64,000 bases of DNA from Actinospica durhamensis (GCF_018139695.1 NZ_JAGSOG010000002.1:1-64000), one strand, 5' to 3'; counted from the first letter of the stretch, positions 7,566 to 16,493 are shown. Notes: generated by a model from the letters alone, not told the origin. Made by a program: numbers and translations.

Positions 7566-8678
7566 GTGTCTGACCGCGTAACGATCGCCCGCGTCGCAGA
7601 AGAGGCGGGGGTGTCGGCGATGACGGTGTCCAACGTGCTCAACGGGAAACCCGGCGCCTCCGACGAGACTCGGCGACGCGTGCTCGAGGTGGCCGAGCGG
7701 CTCGGGTACCAGGCCAACATCTCGGCGCGCAACCTCAAGGCCGGGCGCAGCGGGTTGATCGGAGTACTGACCCTCGATCTGACGACCCAGTACGGGTTGG
7801 AGATCGTGCGCGGGATCGCGGACGAACTCGCGGCCGCCGAACGCGAGCTGCTGATCAACGCGACCTATCAGGACGCGGCGCGCGAGATGGAGCGGATCGA
7901 GTTCCTCTCGCGCGGGCTGGTCGACGGGGTGTTGATGGTCGCCCCGGTGCTCGAGCCGGACACGGTGGACCTGTTGCGCCGCAAGAACGTCCCGTGCGTG
8001 GTGATCGATCCGCGGCGCCAGGACGTCGCGCTGCCCCGGGTGATCGTGGACAACTACCAGGGCATGCGCGCCGGCACAGAGCACCTGCTCGCCCTCGGGC
8101 ACACGCGGATCGGCTACATCCGCGGCGAGGACGACATGGACAGCTCCACGATAAGGTTCCAAGGCTTCTGCGACGCGCTGTCCCTGGCCGGGCTCGAGGT
8201 CGACCCGAACCTGGTGGTGGACTGCGATTTCACCTATGCGCACGGGTTCCAGGCCGCCTCGGTGATGATCGCGGAGCACCGCCCGACGGCGATCGTGGCC
8301 GGCGCGGACCTGATCGCGTTCGGCGCGGTGGACGCCGCGCGGGCCCTCGGGCTCAACGTGCCCGAGGAGTTCTCCGTGGTCGGATTCGACGACCTGCCGC
8401 AGGCGGGCCAGAGCTTCCCGGGGCTGACCACGGTGCGCCAACCGCTGCACGACATGGGGCAGACCGCGGCACGGGCGCTGTTGTCGCTGCTCGACGGGCA
8501 GCGGCTGCTGATGGACCGGATGCAGCTGCCGACCGATCTGGTGGTGCGCGGCACCACCGCGCCCCCCGGGGACGTGGACGGCGGCCTCGCCCGGCTGCTG
8601 GCCGGCGGCGCCACGGACGGTGCGGGCAAAGCGGGCAAAGCGGGCAACGCGGCCGGCGGCGCGGACCGGGATGCGTGA
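7566..8678 (+). CDS. LacI-family transcriptional regulator of the arabinoside locus
   Basis: This 370-aa protein starts with the LacI helix-turn-helix (VTIARVAEEAGVSAMTVSNV) and hinge (NLKAGR), then a periplasmic-binding-protein-like sensor domain ending in the usual RQPLHDMGQTAARALL. The GTG start at 7566 is supported by CGAGGAGG just upstream. The C-terminal tail is extended and low-complexity, with a 9-bp DNA repeat (GCGGGCAAA, three copies at 8622-8648) encoding Ala-Gly-Lys steps. It overlaps the next gene by 8 bases, so it is the first gene of the GH43/ABC operon and probably regulates it and the divergent GH3 gene in response to a sugar. Confidence 0.88.
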   Translation: MSDRVTIARVAEEAGVSAMTVSNVLNGKPGASDETRRRVLEVAERLGYQANISARNLKAGRSGLIGVLTLDLTTQYGLEIVRGIADELAAAERELLINATYQDAAREMERIEFLSRGLVDGVLMVAPVLEPDTVDLLRRKNVPCVVIDPRRQDVALPRVIVDNYQGMRAGTEHLLALGHTRIGYIRGEDDMDSSTIRFQGFCDALSLAGLEVDPNLVVDCDFTYAHGFQAASVMIAEHRPTAIVAGADLIAFGAVDAARALGLNVPEEFSVVGFDDLPQAGQSFPGLTTVRQPLHDMGQTAARALLSLLDGQRLLMDRMQLPTDLVVRGTTAPPGDVDGGLARLLAGGATDGAGKAGKAGNAAGGADRDA

Positions 8679-9519
8679 GCCGATGCTGGTCATGTCGTAT
8701 TTCACCGAGTCCGACGAGGCGCTGCACCTGGCCCTGAGCCACGACGGCGGCCACCGCTTCGAGCCGGTCGACGCCGGGCGTCCGGTGCTGCGCGGCAGTG
8801 TCGGGACCGGGGCGCTGCGCGATCCGTTCCTCGGGGTCGGGCCGGACGGGCTGATCCACCTGCTCGCCACCGACGGCTGGTCGAGCCCGTCGATCGTGCA
8901 CGCCGTCTCGGCCGACCTGCGCAGCTGGTCGCCCCAGCGGCTGCTGCCGGTGATGGCCTCGGTGCCCGGGGCGCACAACGCCTGGGCCCCGGAGTTCTTC
9001 CACGACCACACGACCGGCCGCTACCACCTGATCTGGTCCTCGGTGGTGGACGCCGCGACGCCCGCGGAGAGCCGCGACTGGCAGAACATCGGCCAGGACC
9101 ACCGGATCTGGTCGTGCGCCACCGAGGACTTCTCCACCTTCTCCGCGCCCGAGGTCTTCTTCGACCCCGGACACCCGGTGATCGACGCGACCGTCGTGCA
9201 CGACGGAGAGCGCTTCTTGATGGCCTACAAGGACGAGCGCGGCATCAACGACCCCGCGACCAGCCACAAGCACATCCTGGTCACCTCCTTCGAGCGCCCC
9301 GGCGGACCCTACGCGCCGCCGCGGGGGCCCGTCGGCCCTTCGGCCACCGAGGGACCGAGCCTGTTCCGCCGCGACGACGGCTGGATCATGCTGTTCGACC
9401 AGTACCTCGAGGGCCGCTACGGCGCCGCGCGCAGCACCGACGGCTCGCGGTGGGAGCCGGCGAAGGTCGAGCTGCCGGCCGGGATGCGCCACGCCTCGGT
9501 GTTCACGATGCCGGGCTGA
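8671..9519 (+). CDS. Cytosolic GH43-like glycoside hydrolase
   Basis: The 282-aa protein reads as a five-bladed beta-propeller. The expected GH43 triad is visible: Asp51 in RDPFLG, Asp172 in IDATVVHDG, and Glu227 in TEGPSLF. No signal peptide is present, so it would act on imported oligosaccharides. The ATG at 8671 lies inside the 3' end of the LacI gene and is preferred over any upstream codon in the LacI coding region. A paralogue with the same three motifs sits at 12941 on the far side of the ABC genes. Alpha-L-arabinofuranosidase or beta-xylosidase activity is likely given the GH51 neighbour. Assignment to a GH43 subfamily is not possible by eye. Confidence 0.7.
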   Translation: MREPMLVMSYFTESDEALHLALSHDGGHRFEPVDAGRPVLRGSVGTGALRDPFLGVGPDGLIHLLATDGWSSPSIVHAVSADLRSWSPQRLLPVMASVPGAHNAWAPEFFHDHTTGRYHLIWSSVVDAATPAESRDWQNIGQDHRIWSCATEDFSTFSAPEVFFDPGHPVIDATVVHDGERFLMAYKDERGINDPATSHKHILVTSFERPGGPYAPPRGPVGPSATEGPSLFRRDDGWIMLFDQYLEGRYGAARSTDGSRWEPAKVELPAGMRHASVFTMPG

Positions 9520-9553
9520 CCGACCGGCCGCCGCCCGGGTTCCTCCCGTCCCC

Positions 9554-9591
9554 GCACGACTCCAAGGGACCAGCACGACTCCAAGGGATCA
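9554..9591. repeat. 19-bp direct repeat, two copies
   Basis: GCACGACTCCAAGGGAYCA occurs at 9554-9572 and 9573-9591, differing at one base. It lies between the GH43-like gene and the binding-protein gene. Confidence 0.8.
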
Positions 9592-9601
9592 GCGCCACCC
9601 G

Positions 9602-9632
9602 TATAACAGTATAAGAGTTCTCATATGAGGAG
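9602..9632 (+). promoter_or_regulatory. AT-rich promoter-like segment and RBS of the binding-protein gene
   Basis: TATAAC at 9602-9607, TATAAG at 9610-9615 and a perfect palindrome CTCATATGAG at 9620-9629 form an AT-rich island before the binding-protein gene. GAGGAG at 9627-9632 is its ribosome binding site and fixes the start at ATG 9640 rather than ATG 9625, which lies inside the palindrome. An internal promoter here would allow extra expression of the importer. Confidence 0.4.
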
Positions 9633-9639
9633 TGAAACA

Positions 9640-11010
9640 ATGGGGTTCTCACGCACACTCTCGCGCCGCTCGGTACTGAGAGGCGCCGGCGCTCTGGCCG
9701 GCTCCACTGCCGCACTGCCCCTGCTCAGCGCCTGCGGCGGGCAGGTGGGCACCTCCTCGGCCTCGGCCAAGGTGCAGGCGGTCAAGCCCGGCACGATCAC
9801 CATCATGTCGCCCACCGGAGAGATCACCGACGACCTGGTCAAGGGCTTCGAGCAGGCCTACCCGCAGCTGAAGGTCACCCAGATCAACACCGACGCCACC
9901 CGGCTGAACGCGATGCTGGCCGCGGGCAACCCGCCGGACGTGGTGCGTGACGCCGGCACGGACGTGACCCCGTACATAGCCAGCCAGGGTCTGGCGCTGA
10001 ACCTCGACGCCTACTTCGAGCAGTCCAGCGTCTTCCACGACGCCGACATCATGCCGGTCAACAACGTCTGGAAGTGGGACGGCACGCAGCAGGGCACGGG
10101 CTCGCGCTACGGCATAGCCAAGGACTGGTCGCAGGACGCGATGTGGTGGTACGACACGCAGCTGTGGGCGAACGCCGGCCTGGCCGCGCGCCGGCCGACC
10201 GACCCGATCACCTACGCCGAACTGCTCGACGCCGCCAAGGCGATGACCAAGAGCTCCGGCGGCAAGACGTCGATGTACGGGCTGTGGTACGTCACGCCCG
10301 ACATCGACCGGATCGCCGCCATGGTGGCGACCGCGGGCGGGAAGATCATCTCGGACGACCTGGCCACGGTCGACTTCTCCTCCCCGGAGGCCCAGCAGGC
10401 GCTGGCCTGGATCGTGCAGGCGGGCAAGCAGGGCCTGGGCTACTCGGTGGCCAACCCCAGCCCCGACTGGGACGGTCCGGAGATGTTCGCGGGCAAGCAG
10501 GCCACCGCCTGCCAGGGCTACTGGTACACCGGCTTCACCGAGACCACCGCCCCCGGCTTCGAGTCCAAGCTCCAGTTCAACGCCGCGCCGCTGCTCGGCT
10601 CCACCAGGATCAGCCCGACCTTCGGCGCGGTGGGCTTCTGGATCCCGGCCAAGGCGAAGAATCCGGGCGCCTCCTTCGCCTGGCTCGAGTGGTACTGCGG
10701 CGGCGCCGGCGCCAAGCAGCGCATCTCCGCGGGCGACGGCCTGCCCTCGGTGCACTCGCTGCTCTCGGTGCTCCCGCAGCGCAACGACTTCGAGCGCGCC
10801 GTGATCGCGACGCAGAACAACGAGCTGGACTACATCAAGGTCGTCCAGGTCGCCTCGCCGTACGCGCTGAACACGGCGATCAACACCACGCTGGCCAAGG
10901 ACTTCCCGCAGGCGATCACCGGTTCGCTCTCCGTCGGCCAGCTCGCCGACCTGCTGACCACCGACGTCAACGCCGTCCTGGCCGCCGGCAAGAAGGCCCT
11001 GGGCAAGTAG
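9640..11010 (+). CDS. Sugar ABC transporter substrate-binding lipoprotein (Tat type)
   Basis: The 456-aa product is a family-1 carbohydrate-binding protein. Its N terminus combines a twin-arginine motif (SRRSVLRG, Arg9-Arg10) with a lipobox (LLSAC, Cys32), so it should be exported folded and lipid-anchored outside the membrane. The mature part shows typical features such as MSPTGEITDDLVKGFEQAYP and NPPDVVRDAGTDVTPY. With the two permeases that follow it forms an importer, probably for arabino- or xylo-oligosaccharides judging by the flanking GH43 and GH51 enzymes. No ATPase gene is present. Confidence 0.88.
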   Translation: MGFSRTLSRRSVLRGAGALAGSTAALPLLSACGGQVGTSSASAKVQAVKPGTITIMSPTGEITDDLVKGFEQAYPQLKVTQINTDATRLNAMLAAGNPPDVVRDAGTDVTPYIASQGLALNLDAYFEQSSVFHDADIMPVNNVWKWDGTQQGTGSRYGIAKDWSQDAMWWYDTQLWANAGLAARRPTDPITYAELLDAAKAMTKSSGGKTSMYGLWYVTPDIDRIAAMVATAGGKIISDDLATVDFSSPEAQQALAWIVQAGKQGLGYSVANPSPDWDGPEMFAGKQATACQGYWYTGFTETTAPGFESKLQFNAAPLLGSTRISPTFGAVGFWIPAKAKNPGASFAWLEWYCGGAGAKQRISAGDGLPSVHSLLSVLPQRNDFERAVIATQNNELDYIKVVQVASPYALNTAINTTLAKDFPQAITGSLSVGQLADLLTTDVNAVLAAGKKALGK

Positions 11011-11051
11011 CGCGGGCCTCGCCGCCCAGCACAAGGACGAAGGAAGCGACC

Positions 11052-12032
11052 ATGAGTGCACTGTCTCTCGGCGCCTCCCGCACGCGCCCCGCCCCGGCAC
11101 CGCGCCGGGGCGCACGGGCGCGGCGGATACGCGCCGCCCTGGCCTTCTACGGGTTCATCTCGCCGTGGCTGGTCGGCACGATCCTGCTGACCGCGTTCCC
11201 GGTCGGCTACGCGGTCTACATCAGCTTCACCGACTGGAACGGGATGACCTCGTTCATGCCGTGGGTGGGCCTGGACAACTACCGGCAGGTGCTCACCTCC
11301 TCCGACACGCTCTCCGCGCTGTCCAAGACCCTGGTCCTGGCCGCGATCATCGTGCCGGTGAGCATCCTCGGCAGCCTCGCGCTGGCGGTCCTGCTCAACA
11401 AGCGCATGCACGGGCGCACGGTGATGCGCACGCTGATCTACCTCCCGGCCGTGGTGCCGCCGGTGGCCGCCGCGCTGATCTGGAAGGTCATCTTCGACAA
11501 GAACTCCGGCGCCGCCAACCGCATCCTGGCGCTGCTGCACCTGAACGCGGTGAGCTGGCTGACCGGGCAGATGGCCTTCGTCGCGATGATCATCGTGCTG
11601 GTGTGGGCGATCGGCTCGGGCATCATCATCAACCTGGCCGCGCTCCAGACCGTCCCGGCCGAGCAGCTCGAGGCCGCCAAGATGGACGGCGCCGGCCCGT
11701 TGACCACCTTCCGCCACGTCACGCTGCCGGCGATCTCGCCGATCCTGCTGTTCCAGACGGTGCTGGTGACCATCACCACGCTCCAGACCTTCATCCCGGC
11801 GATCCTGCTCTCGCCGATCAGCGACTCGAGCGTGGTGACCAACATCCAGCCGGCCAACGACGTGTACATGGTCGACGTCTACGAGCAGTACTTCGACTAC
11901 TCGCGCTACGGCCTCGGCTCGGCCATGATCGTCGTCTTCTTCGTCGTGATCCTCGCGCTCACCGCGTTGATCTTCAAGTTCCTCGGCCGCAGCGTGTTCT
12001 ACGCGGTCGACCCCACCGAGGGCAGGAGCTGA
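11052..12032 (+). CDS. Sugar ABC transporter permease (MalF type)
   Basis: This 326-aa integral membrane protein has about six transmembrane segments and the cytoplasmic EAA loop (EAAKMDGAGPLTTFRHVTLP) that docks the ATPase. The ATG at 11052 follows a purine-rich AAGGACGAAGGAAG. The gene begins 41 bases after the binding protein and ends 3 bases before its partner permease. It should form a heterodimer with the product of 12036-12944. Confidence 0.9.
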   Translation: MSALSLGASRTRPAPAPRRGARARRIRAALAFYGFISPWLVGTILLTAFPVGYAVYISFTDWNGMTSFMPWVGLDNYRQVLTSSDTLSALSKTLVLAAIIVPVSILGSLALAVLLNKRMHGRTVMRTLIYLPAVVPPVAAALIWKVIFDKNSGAANRILALLHLNAVSWLTGQMAFVAMIIVLVWAIGSGIIINLAALQTVPAEQLEAAKMDGAGPLTTFRHVTLPAISPILLFQTVLVTITTLQTFIPAILLSPISDSSVVTNIQPANDVYMVDVYEQYFDYSRYGLGSAMIVVFFVVILALTALIFKFLGRSVFYAVDPTEGRS

Positions 12033-12035
12033 CGC

Positions 12036-12944
12036 GTGTCCGTGCACGAGATATCCGCTGAAACCGCCGCGGCGCCCACGCCCGAACAGCCGCAGGCGCC
12101 GGCCGGGCCCCGCCCCGGACCGATCCGGCGCCGCCGCGAACGCCACCCGGTCGCGTTCGTCGTCCTGGTCGTGGCCTCGGTCCTGATCACCCTGCCCTTC
12201 GTCGAGCTGCTGATCAATGCCCTGACTCCGAGCTCGGACATCGGCGCCGACCGGTGGCTGCCGAGCGCCTTCCGGTGGGCGAACTTCACCGACGCGCTGC
12301 ACTACATCCCCTACCTGAGCCTGGCCCGCAACTCGCTGGTGCTCTCCTCCCTGTTCGGGGTCCTGACCACGTTCAGCTCGGCGCTGACCGGCTACGGCTT
12401 CGCCCGGCTGCACGGGCCGGGCAAGAAGATCCTGTTCGGCGTCCTGGTGATGACGATGATGGTCCCGCCGATCGTCACCCTCATCCCCACCTACCTGCTC
12501 TTCTCCCTCTACAACCTGGTCGGCACGTACTGGCCGTGGGTGTTCTGGGGCGCGGCCGGCACCCCGTACACGATCTTCCTCTACCGGCAGTTCTTCTCCA
12601 GCCTCCCGAAGGAGCTGGAGGAGGCCGCGATCCTGGACGGGGCCGGGCGCATCCGGATCTTCTGCCAGATCTTCCTGCCGCTCTCCCGGCCGCTGCTGGT
12701 GACCGCGTTCGTGCTGGCGTTCAACGCGGTCTGGGGCGACTTCATCGGCCCCGACCTGTTCCTGAACTCCTCCAACACCACGCTCGCGGTCGGCATCTCC
12801 TCCGGCTACGACAACACCGCCGGGTACCCGGTCTACAACCTCCTCGCCGCCGGCGCGCTGCTCTACATCGTCCCGGTCGTCGTGCTGTTCCTGTTCGCCC
12901 AGCGCAGCTACGTGCGCGGGTTCGCCAGTTCGGGGCTCAAGTGA
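12036..12944 (+). CDS. Sugar ABC transporter permease (MalG type)
   Basis: The 302-aa permease has a cytoplasmic N-terminal tail rich in Pro and Arg, about six membrane segments, the EAA loop EAAILDGAGRIRIFCQIFLP, and the MalG-type C terminus (FAQRSYVRGFASSGLK). The GTG start follows the MalF-type stop by 3 bases. Its own stop overlaps the next start (GTGA at 12941-12944), so the five genes from 9640 are translationally linked. Confidence 0.9.
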   Translation: MSVHEISAETAAAPTPEQPQAPAGPRPGPIRRRRERHPVAFVVLVVASVLITLPFVELLINALTPSSDIGADRWLPSAFRWANFTDALHYIPYLSLARNSLVLSSLFGVLTTFSSALTGYGFARLHGPGKKILFGVLVMTMMVPPIVTLIPTYLLFSLYNLVGTYWPWVFWGAAGTPYTIFLYRQFFSSLPKELEEAAILDGAGRIRIFCQIFLPLSRPLLVTAFVLAFNAVWGDFIGPDLFLNSSNTTLAVGISSGYDNTAGYPVYNLLAAGALLYIVPVVVLFLFAQRSYVRGFASSGLK

Positions 12945-13912
12945 GTACCGCGCAAGGCGCCGGGCAGGCGCCGCGGCCGCTGTACCGCGACCCGATCCAC
13001 GACGGGCCGACCGACCCGGTGCTCGTGTGGAACCGCGATCTCGGACAGTGGTGGATGTTCTACACCGCCCGCCGCCCCGCGGCGCCGGGGCCCGGAGTCG
13101 GCTGGGTGCACGGAACGGACATCGGCATCGCCGTCTCCGACGACGCCGGGGCGTCATGGCTCTACATCGGCACGGCCCGCGGCCTGGCCTACGAGCCGGG
13201 GCGCAACACCTACTGGGCGCCGGAGGTCTTCTGGGCCGAGGGCTGCTATCACATGTTCGTCTCCTACATCCGGGGTGTCCCGGACCGGTGGGAGGGCCAT
13301 CCGCGCCGCATCCTGCACTACACCAGCGACGATCTGCTCGACTGGCGCCTGCACGCTCCGGTGGCCCTGGGATCGGAGAAGGCCATCGACGCCGCGGTCC
13401 ACCGGCTGCCCGGCGGCGGCTATCGCATGTGGTTCAAGGACGAGGACCACGACTCGCACACCTACCGCGCCGACAGCACCGATCTGCTCTCCTGGGGCGG
13501 CGCGGAACCCGTGATCACCGGCCGGGCGCACGAGGGGCCGAACGTCTTCGCGCTGGGCGGCTGGTACTGGCTGATCGTCGACGAGTGGCGCGGCCTGGCC
13601 GTCTACCGGTCCGCGGATCTCGCGACCTGGACGCCGAACGGCCTGATCCTGGGCGAGGACACCCGCACCGCCGAGGACGACGACGTCGGTCGGCATGCCG
13701 ACGTCGTCGAGGCGGGCGACGGCAGGCGCGCGTACGTCGTCTACTTCAGCCATCCCTGCCTCGGCTCCGACGGCCGCGAGGAGAGCTACGAGACGCGCCG
13801 CTCCTGGATCCGGGTGGCGGCCCTGCACGTGCGCGACGGCCGCCTGGTCTGCGACCGCGAAGAGCCGGTACCGGCCGGCTTCCTGCCGATCCCGATTCCC
13901 GCACGGCCCTGA
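12941..13912 (+). CDS. Second cytosolic GH43-like glycoside hydrolase
   Basis: This 323-aa protein is a beta-propeller paralogue of the product of 8671-9519. Candidate triad residues are Asp17 (YRDPIH) or Asp25 (TDPV), Asp150 (IDAAVH), and Glu198 (HEGPNVF). Both enzymes share YWAPEVF/NAWAPEFF and a WFKDE/AYKDE strand. It starts at GTG 12941 in a 4-base overlap with the permease stop. The C terminus (IPIPARP) is encoded by the first unit of a 17-bp tandem array that also contains the stop codon. It probably works on imported arabinosides together with the GH51 enzyme; the exact linkage is unknown. Confidence 0.7.
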   Translation: MSTAQGAGQAPRPLYRDPIHDGPTDPVLVWNRDLGQWWMFYTARRPAAPGPGVGWVHGTDIGIAVSDDAGASWLYIGTARGLAYEPGRNTYWAPEVFWAEGCYHMFVSYIRGVPDRWEGHPRRILHYTSDDLLDWRLHAPVALGSEKAIDAAVHRLPGGGYRMWFKDEDHDSHTYRADSTDLLSWGGAEPVITGRAHEGPNVFALGGWYWLIVDEWRGLAVYRSADLATWTPNGLILGEDTRTAEDDDVGRHADVVEAGDGRRAYVVYFSHPCLGSDGREESYETRRSWIRVAALHVRDGRLVCDREEPVPAGFLPIPIPARP

Positions 13913-13961
13913 TTCCCGCACGGCCCTGATTCCCGCACGGCCCTGATTCCCGCACGACCCC
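13894..13961. repeat. 17-bp tandem repeat spanning a stop codon
   Basis: GATTCCCGCACGGCCCT is repeated at 13894-13910, 13911-13927 and 13928-13944, with a diverged fourth copy at 13945-13961. The stop codon of the upstream gene (13910-13912) is made by the junction of units 1 and 2. Because 17 is not a multiple of three, copy-number change leaves the protein end intact and alters only the spacer to the GH51 gene. Confidence 0.95.
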
Positions 13962-13983
13962 GACAGCGGAAGGCAGTACCCCG

Positions 13984-15528
13984 ATGAGCCACAGCCCCGC
14001 GCGCGCCGCCCGCTTCGTGCTCGACCCGGCCTTCGAGGTCGGCCGGGTCGACCCGCGGCTGTTCGGATCCTTCGTCGAGCACCTCGGCCGCTGCGTCTAC
14101 ACCGGGATCTACGAGCCCGGCCACCCCGCCGCGGACCGCGACGGCCTGCGCACCGACGTGCTCGAGCTCATCCGCGAGCTCGGCGTCACCGCGATCCGCT
14201 ACCCGGGCGGAAACTTCGTCTCCGGATACCGCTGGGAGGACGGGGTCGGACCGCTCGAGCAGCGCCCCCGGCGGCTGGATCCGGCATGGCGCTCGATCGA
14301 GACCAACGCGTTCGGACTCGGCGAGTTCATCAATGCCCTGCGCAAGATACCGGGCAGCGAGCCGATGCTCGCGGTCAACCTGGGCACCCGCGGTGTCCAG
14401 GAAGCACTCGATCTGCTCGAATACGCCAACCACCCGGGCGAGACCACCTTGTCGGACCAGCGCGCCGCCGCCGGGGACAAGCAGCCCTACGGGGTCAGGC
14501 TGTGGTGCCTGGGCAACGAGATGGACGGCCCCTGGCAGATCGGGCACAAGAACGCCGAGGAGTACGGACGCCTGGCCGCGGCCACGGCCTGGGCGATGCG
14601 CCTGATCGATCCCGACATCGAACTGGTCGCCTGCGGAAGCTCGACCCGCGCTATGGACACCTTCGGCACCTGGGAGGCCACCGTCCTGGCCCACACCTAC
14701 GACCTCGTCGACTACATCTCCATGCACGCCTACTACGAGGAGAAGGACGGCGACCGCGACTCGTTCCTCGCCTCCGCCGCCGACATGGAGGCGTTCATCG
14801 ACGGGGTGGTCGCCACCTGCGACCACGCCGCGGCCGTGCGCAAGTCCGGCAAGAGGATGCGCATCTCCTTCGACGAGTGGAACGTCTGGTACTCCACCCG
14901 TCCGGGAGCCGGCCCCGAAACCCGGGAGTGGGCCGAAGCCCCGCGGCTGCTCGAAGACGTCTACACCGTCACCGACGCCGTGGTGGTCGGTTCGATGCTC
15001 ATCGCCCTGCTGCGCCACGCCGACCGCGTCGCCATCGCCTGCCTCGCGCAGCTCGTCAACGTCATCGCCCCGATCATGACCGAGCCCGGTGGGCCGGCCT
15101 GGCGCCAGACCACGTTCTTCCCGTTCGCCGAGACCGCCAAGTACGCGCGCGACGCCCGCGTCCTGGCCGTCAACGTCCACGCCCCCACCCACGAGACCGC
15201 CAAGCACGGAAGCGTCCCGCTCGTGCACGCCACGGCAGTCACCGCGGCGGACAGTGAGCACGCACCGGTGACGATCTTCGCGGTCAACCGCAGCCAGAGC
15301 GAGGCGCTGCCCCTACAGGTCGACCTGCGGGGCCTCGACCACCTCACCCGCGTGATCGAACACGTCGGCATTCACGATGAGAACCCTGATGCGGCCAACA
15401 CCCTGGCCGAGCCGGAACGCGTCGCGCTCAGACCGATCGAGGGCAGCGCGGTGACCGTCACCGGTGCGGGCAGGGCCCTGACCGCGACGCTCCCGCCCCT
15501 GTCCTGGAGCCTGATCCGGCTCGGCTGA
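13984..15528 (+). CDS. abfA: GH51 alpha-L-arabinofuranosidase
   Basis: The 514-aa protein is a full-length GH51 enzyme. It shows the acid/base Glu179 in LGNEMDGPW and the nucleophile Glu298 in FDEWNVWY, plus the family segments GSFVEHLGRCVYTGIY (28-43) and IRYPGGNFVSGYRW (71-84). A C-terminal beta-domain begins near residue 400. No signal peptide is present, so it acts in the cytosol, removing terminal arabinofuranose from imported arabinan, arabinoxylan or arabinogalactan fragments. It follows the second GH43-like gene by 71 bases that hold the 17-bp array, with GGAAGG as ribosome binding site. Confidence 0.95.
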   Translation: MSHSPARAARFVLDPAFEVGRVDPRLFGSFVEHLGRCVYTGIYEPGHPAADRDGLRTDVLELIRELGVTAIRYPGGNFVSGYRWEDGVGPLEQRPRRLDPAWRSIETNAFGLGEFINALRKIPGSEPMLAVNLGTRGVQEALDLLEYANHPGETTLSDQRAAAGDKQPYGVRLWCLGNEMDGPWQIGHKNAEEYGRLAAATAWAMRLIDPDIELVACGSSTRAMDTFGTWEATVLAHTYDLVDYISMHAYYEEKDGDRDSFLASAADMEAFIDGVVATCDHAAAVRKSGKRMRISFDEWNVWYSTRPGAGPETREWAEAPRLLEDVYTVTDAVVVGSMLIALLRHADRVAIACLAQLVNVIAPIMTEPGGPAWRQTTFFPFAETAKYARDARVLAVNVHAPTHETAKHGSVPLVHATAVTAADSEHAPVTIFAVNRSQSEALPLQVDLRGLDHLTRVIEHVGIHDENPDAANTLAEPERVALRPIEGSAVTVTGAGRALTATLPPLSWSLIRLG

Positions 15529-15620
15529 ACCCGGCCACGTACGCGTTCTTACACGTTCCAGGAAGCCGGGCTCCACCGGCTTGCGAACACCACCGCGACG
15601 AACGGAACGGAGCACCAGCC

Positions 15621-16493
15621 ATGCCGACGCACACCCGAACGCACCGCCCCCAGACGTCCGCCCGGGCGCCCGAACGCCGCCGGCCGAAGACCCTTGCCGC
15701 GGTGCTCACCGCCCTGCTCGTCGCGGCGATCGGCCTGGCCCTGAGCCTCACCGCCTTGAGCAGGCACGCGGCCGCCGCCTCGGCCCCCGCTCCCGCGACA
15801 CCGGCCGACTCGATGGCCACCGTCGTCACCGTCAACGGCCAGCCGATCCCGGTGAGGGAGTTCGAGCTCTTCTTGGCCCAGGACCGCGCCGCCACCTTCC
15901 AGCACTTTCAGCAGAAGTACGACGACAACGACGGCGCGAACTTCTGGACCACGCCGTACGGCGGGCAGACCCCCACGCAGTACCTCGAGCACCAGGCCGT
16001 CGCCGACGCCACCAGCGCGACCGTGCAACTGCAACTCGCCCGGACATACGGCCTGGCCGCGGATATCGGCTACCCGGCGTTCCTGAAATCCCTCGCCGCC
16101 GAGAACACCCAGCGCCGAGAGGACGTCAAGAGCGGCAAGCCGATATACGGGCCCGAGCAGTACACGGAGACGACGTACTTCCTGTACGAGCAAAGCACTC
16201 TCGCCACCGAGCTCACGACGACACTCACGAGCCGCAACGTGATTCCGGTGACCGATGCCGCGCTGCGCGCCTACTACGCCGCACACGCTTCGGACTATCA
16301 GACGACGTCGACCAGCAAGTCGGTGGTCGCCGGCCCCCAGTCCGCGCCGGGGCTCGAGTCCTTTGACCAGGTCAAGAGCGAAGTCGAGCAAGACTACGCG
16401 ACGTACGCGTACGACGCGTTCGTCGCCCGGCAGGCGGCCGCTGCCACCGTTCGGATCGATCAGCGAGAGCTGAGCTCCATCGATGTGAGCTGA
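15621..16493 (+). CDS. Membrane-anchored SurA-like N-terminal domain protein
   Basis: The 290-aa protein has a basic N terminus followed by one hydrophobic segment (about 23-45), either a signal anchor or a signal peptide ending near AAAASA. After that comes VVTVNGQPIPVREFELFLAQDR (68-89), the start of a SurA/trigger-factor-like chaperone domain found in peptidyl-prolyl isomerases. I see no complete parvulin catalytic domain. It probably assists folding of exported proteins on the outer face of the membrane. It lies between the GH51 enzyme and the secreted beta-helix protein, which makes the latter a plausible client. Confidence 0.6.
   Translation: MPTHTRTHRPQTSARAPERRRPKTLAAVLTALLVAAIGLALSLTALSRHAAAASAPAPATPADSMATVVTVNGQPIPVREFELFLAQDRAATFQHFQQKYDDNDGANFWTTPYGGQTPTQYLEHQAVADATSATVQLQLARTYGLAADIGYPAFLKSLAAENTQRREDVKSGKPIYGPEQYTETTYFLYEQSTLATELTTTLTSRNVIPVTDAALRAYYAAHASDYQTTSTSKSVVAGPQSAPGLESFDQVKSEVEQDYATYAYDAFVARQAAAATVRIDQRELSSIDVS

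Noticed and set aside
10074-12032. A 652-codon plus-strand frame ending in the MalF-type permease
   Set aside because: The first half overlaps the binding-protein gene out of frame and is Arg/Gly-rich. The real permease starts at ATG 11052 with a ribosome binding site.
10830-13157. A 775-codon minus-strand frame opposite the ABC permeases
   Set aside because: Antisense to genes with EAA loops and membrane segments. Its own translation is Glu/Gly/Asp-rich without hydrophobic or domain signal.
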